5,946 bases of DNA from NCBI GenBank assembly GCA_003556835.1, contig PWQG01000368.1:1-5946 (forward strand). The letters run 5' to 3'. Under the pieces are notes generated by a model. That model worked only from the letters and a program-made list of their open reading frames with translations. It was not told the DNA's origin and searched no databases. This DNA is from Gammaproteobacteria bacterium. GTDB taxonomy: Bacteria > Pseudomonadota > Gammaproteobacteria > Pseudomonadales > Pseudohongiellaceae. The stretch's first letter is position 1. The number at the start of each line of letters is the position of its first letter. Positions 5,365-5,946 of this stretch are shown piece by piece. Both the position numbers and the translations under genes were made by a program.

Positions 5365-5946
5365 TCAAAGTTCTACGGACCTGGCGACACGGAAGCCGTT
5401 GAGGTTGAAGTCGAGGCGATCGCCGCGGGTGAGCCTGTCGCGGGTGGCCGAACGAACGCTCCTGCCACCGTTGACCCAGGAGCCGCCGCGAAGCACGGCA
5501 CGGCTGCAATCACCCGTCATCCAGGCACTGCCATTAATGGGGGCGTCGTTATAGCTCGCATTCCAACAGTCCTGCACCCACTCCCAGGTGTTGCCATGGG
5601 TGTCGTACAGGCCAAAGCCATTGGGCGCGAAGCTGCCCACCGGCAGGGTCTGACTACGAACAATGCCGGTTGGACAGCCCTGCGCCGGGCTGGTGCCCCA
5701 GAAATTGGCCTGGTCGGTGGTGATGCAATCGCCGGTATTGAATCTGCCCGTGGTGCCGGCGCGGGTGGCATATTCCCATTCGGGTTCCGAGGGCAGGCGG
5801 TAGTCGTGGCCGGTCTTGTTGCTTAGCCAGGTGACATATTCCTGCGCATCTTCCCAACTAACGTTCATCACCGGACGATTCTCGCGCCCCCAACCGGCGT
5901 CGGAAGGATTGTGGCTACAACCTCCGTCAGCCAAGCAAGCATCCCA
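5365..5946 (-). CDS. FGE-sulfatase/C-type-lectin-fold protein, candidate DGR variable protein (5' end outside window)
   Basis: The frame is open from the window edge to the TGA at 5365-5367 and gives 193 residues; a TTG at 5934 is not the likely start, because upstream residues (WDAC) continue the family. Landmarks of the SUMF1/FGE-sulfatase fold (PF03781) are PVMNVSWEDAQEYVTWLS (25-42), YRLPSEPEWEYATRAG (49-64), GLYDTHGNTWEWVQDCW (112-128), VLRGGSW (151-157) and NGFRVAR (183-189). True formylglycine-generating enzymes need two cysteines in the segment after RGGS; here residues 157-193 have none, so oxidase activity is unlikely and a ligand-binding C-type-lectin fold is more probable. The C-terminal segment has the pattern of a DGR variable region (listed separately). 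The gene ends with a hairpin and an intrinsic terminator. Alternative view: an ordinary SUMF1-domain protein of a regulatory or surface system. Fold assignment is firm, DGR role inferred. Confidence 0.88.
   Translation of the reverse strand, partial: WDACLADGGCSHNPSDAGWGRENRPVMNVSWEDAQEYVTWLSNKTGHDYRLPSEPEWEYATRAGTTGRFNTGDCITTDQANFWGTSPAQGCPTGIVRSQTLPVGSFAPNGFGLYDTHGNTWEWVQDCWNASYNDAPINGSAWMTGDCSRAVLRGGSWVNGGRSVRSATRDRLTRGDRLDFNLNGFRVARSVEL
5366..5490 (-). repeat. putative DGR variable region (VR)
   Basis: This spans the final segment of the lectin-fold gene from about R153 to the stop. Candidate mutated codons are V158 GTC, N159 AAC, G160 GGT, G161 GGC, S163 AGC, T168 ACC, D170 GAC, L172 CTC, D176 GAT, L178 CTC, D179 GAC, F180 TTC, N181 AAC, L182 CTC and N183 AAC. 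All 15 end in C or T, as expected if the template has AAC or AAT at these sites and only adenines are changed. Between them lie constant residues (R162, V164-A167, R169, R171, R174, R177) as in other FGE-type variable proteins. The matching template repeat is not in this window, so this remains a prediction. Confidence 0.6.

Noticed and set aside
5365..5946. active formylglycine-generating enzyme
   Set aside because: The two active-site cysteines expected after the RGGS motif are absent; no cysteine occurs from residue 157 to the end.

Overview
This window looks like a chromosomal accessory stretch of a GC-rich proteobacterium, most likely a gammaproteobacterium. That is an inference from base composition, gene styles (an AlgP/histone-H1-like Lys-rich protein, a MerR-methyltransferase fusion, a pRiA4b ORF-3-like protein) and Shine-Dalgarno sites; no rRNA or other firm taxonomic marker is present. 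Most genes are unrelated single-gene units rather than one operon.

Layout. Positions 1-449 (+) hold the C-terminal part of an ADP-ribosylglycohydrolase. A 296-bp gap follows, with a TA-rich candidate promoter. Positions 746-2218 (+) encode a double-nuclease architecture: an N-terminal Cas4/RecB-like PD-(D/E)XK domain with four Fe-S-type cysteines, fused to a C-terminal DUF2779 domain that looks like a DEDD exonuclease. Close behind it, 2267-2821 (+) encodes a histone-H1-like protein built of Lys-rich pentapeptide repeats, with an AT-hook-like motif and a helical tail. A strong hairpin at 2833-2868 separates it from the convergent gene at 2895-4064 (-), a MerR-type DNA-binding domain fused to a SAM-dependent methyltransferase. 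The promoter of that gene has the 19-bp spacer typical of MerR-controlled promoters. Positions 4287-4919 (+) encode a pRiA4b ORF-3-like (PF07929) protein.

The right end is the most interesting part. Positions 5365-5946 (-, start outside the window) encode a formylglycine-generating-enzyme-like, C-type-lectin-fold protein that lacks the catalytic cysteines. Its last ~35 residues have the pattern expected of the variable region of a diversity-generating retroelement (DGR): every residue that departs from the Asn-rich family template sits in a codon ending in C or T, as adenine-directed mutagenesis of AAC/AAT codons would leave it. Just after the stop codon lie a GC-rich 7-bp hairpin with a 4-nt loop and then a second hairpin followed by six Ts. 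About 50 bp further on is a perfect 14-bp inverted repeat. No reverse transcriptase, Avd gene or template repeat is visible here, so the DGR core, if real, lies beyond the right edge or elsewhere in the genome. The 445-bp stretch 4920-5364 has no convincing gene.
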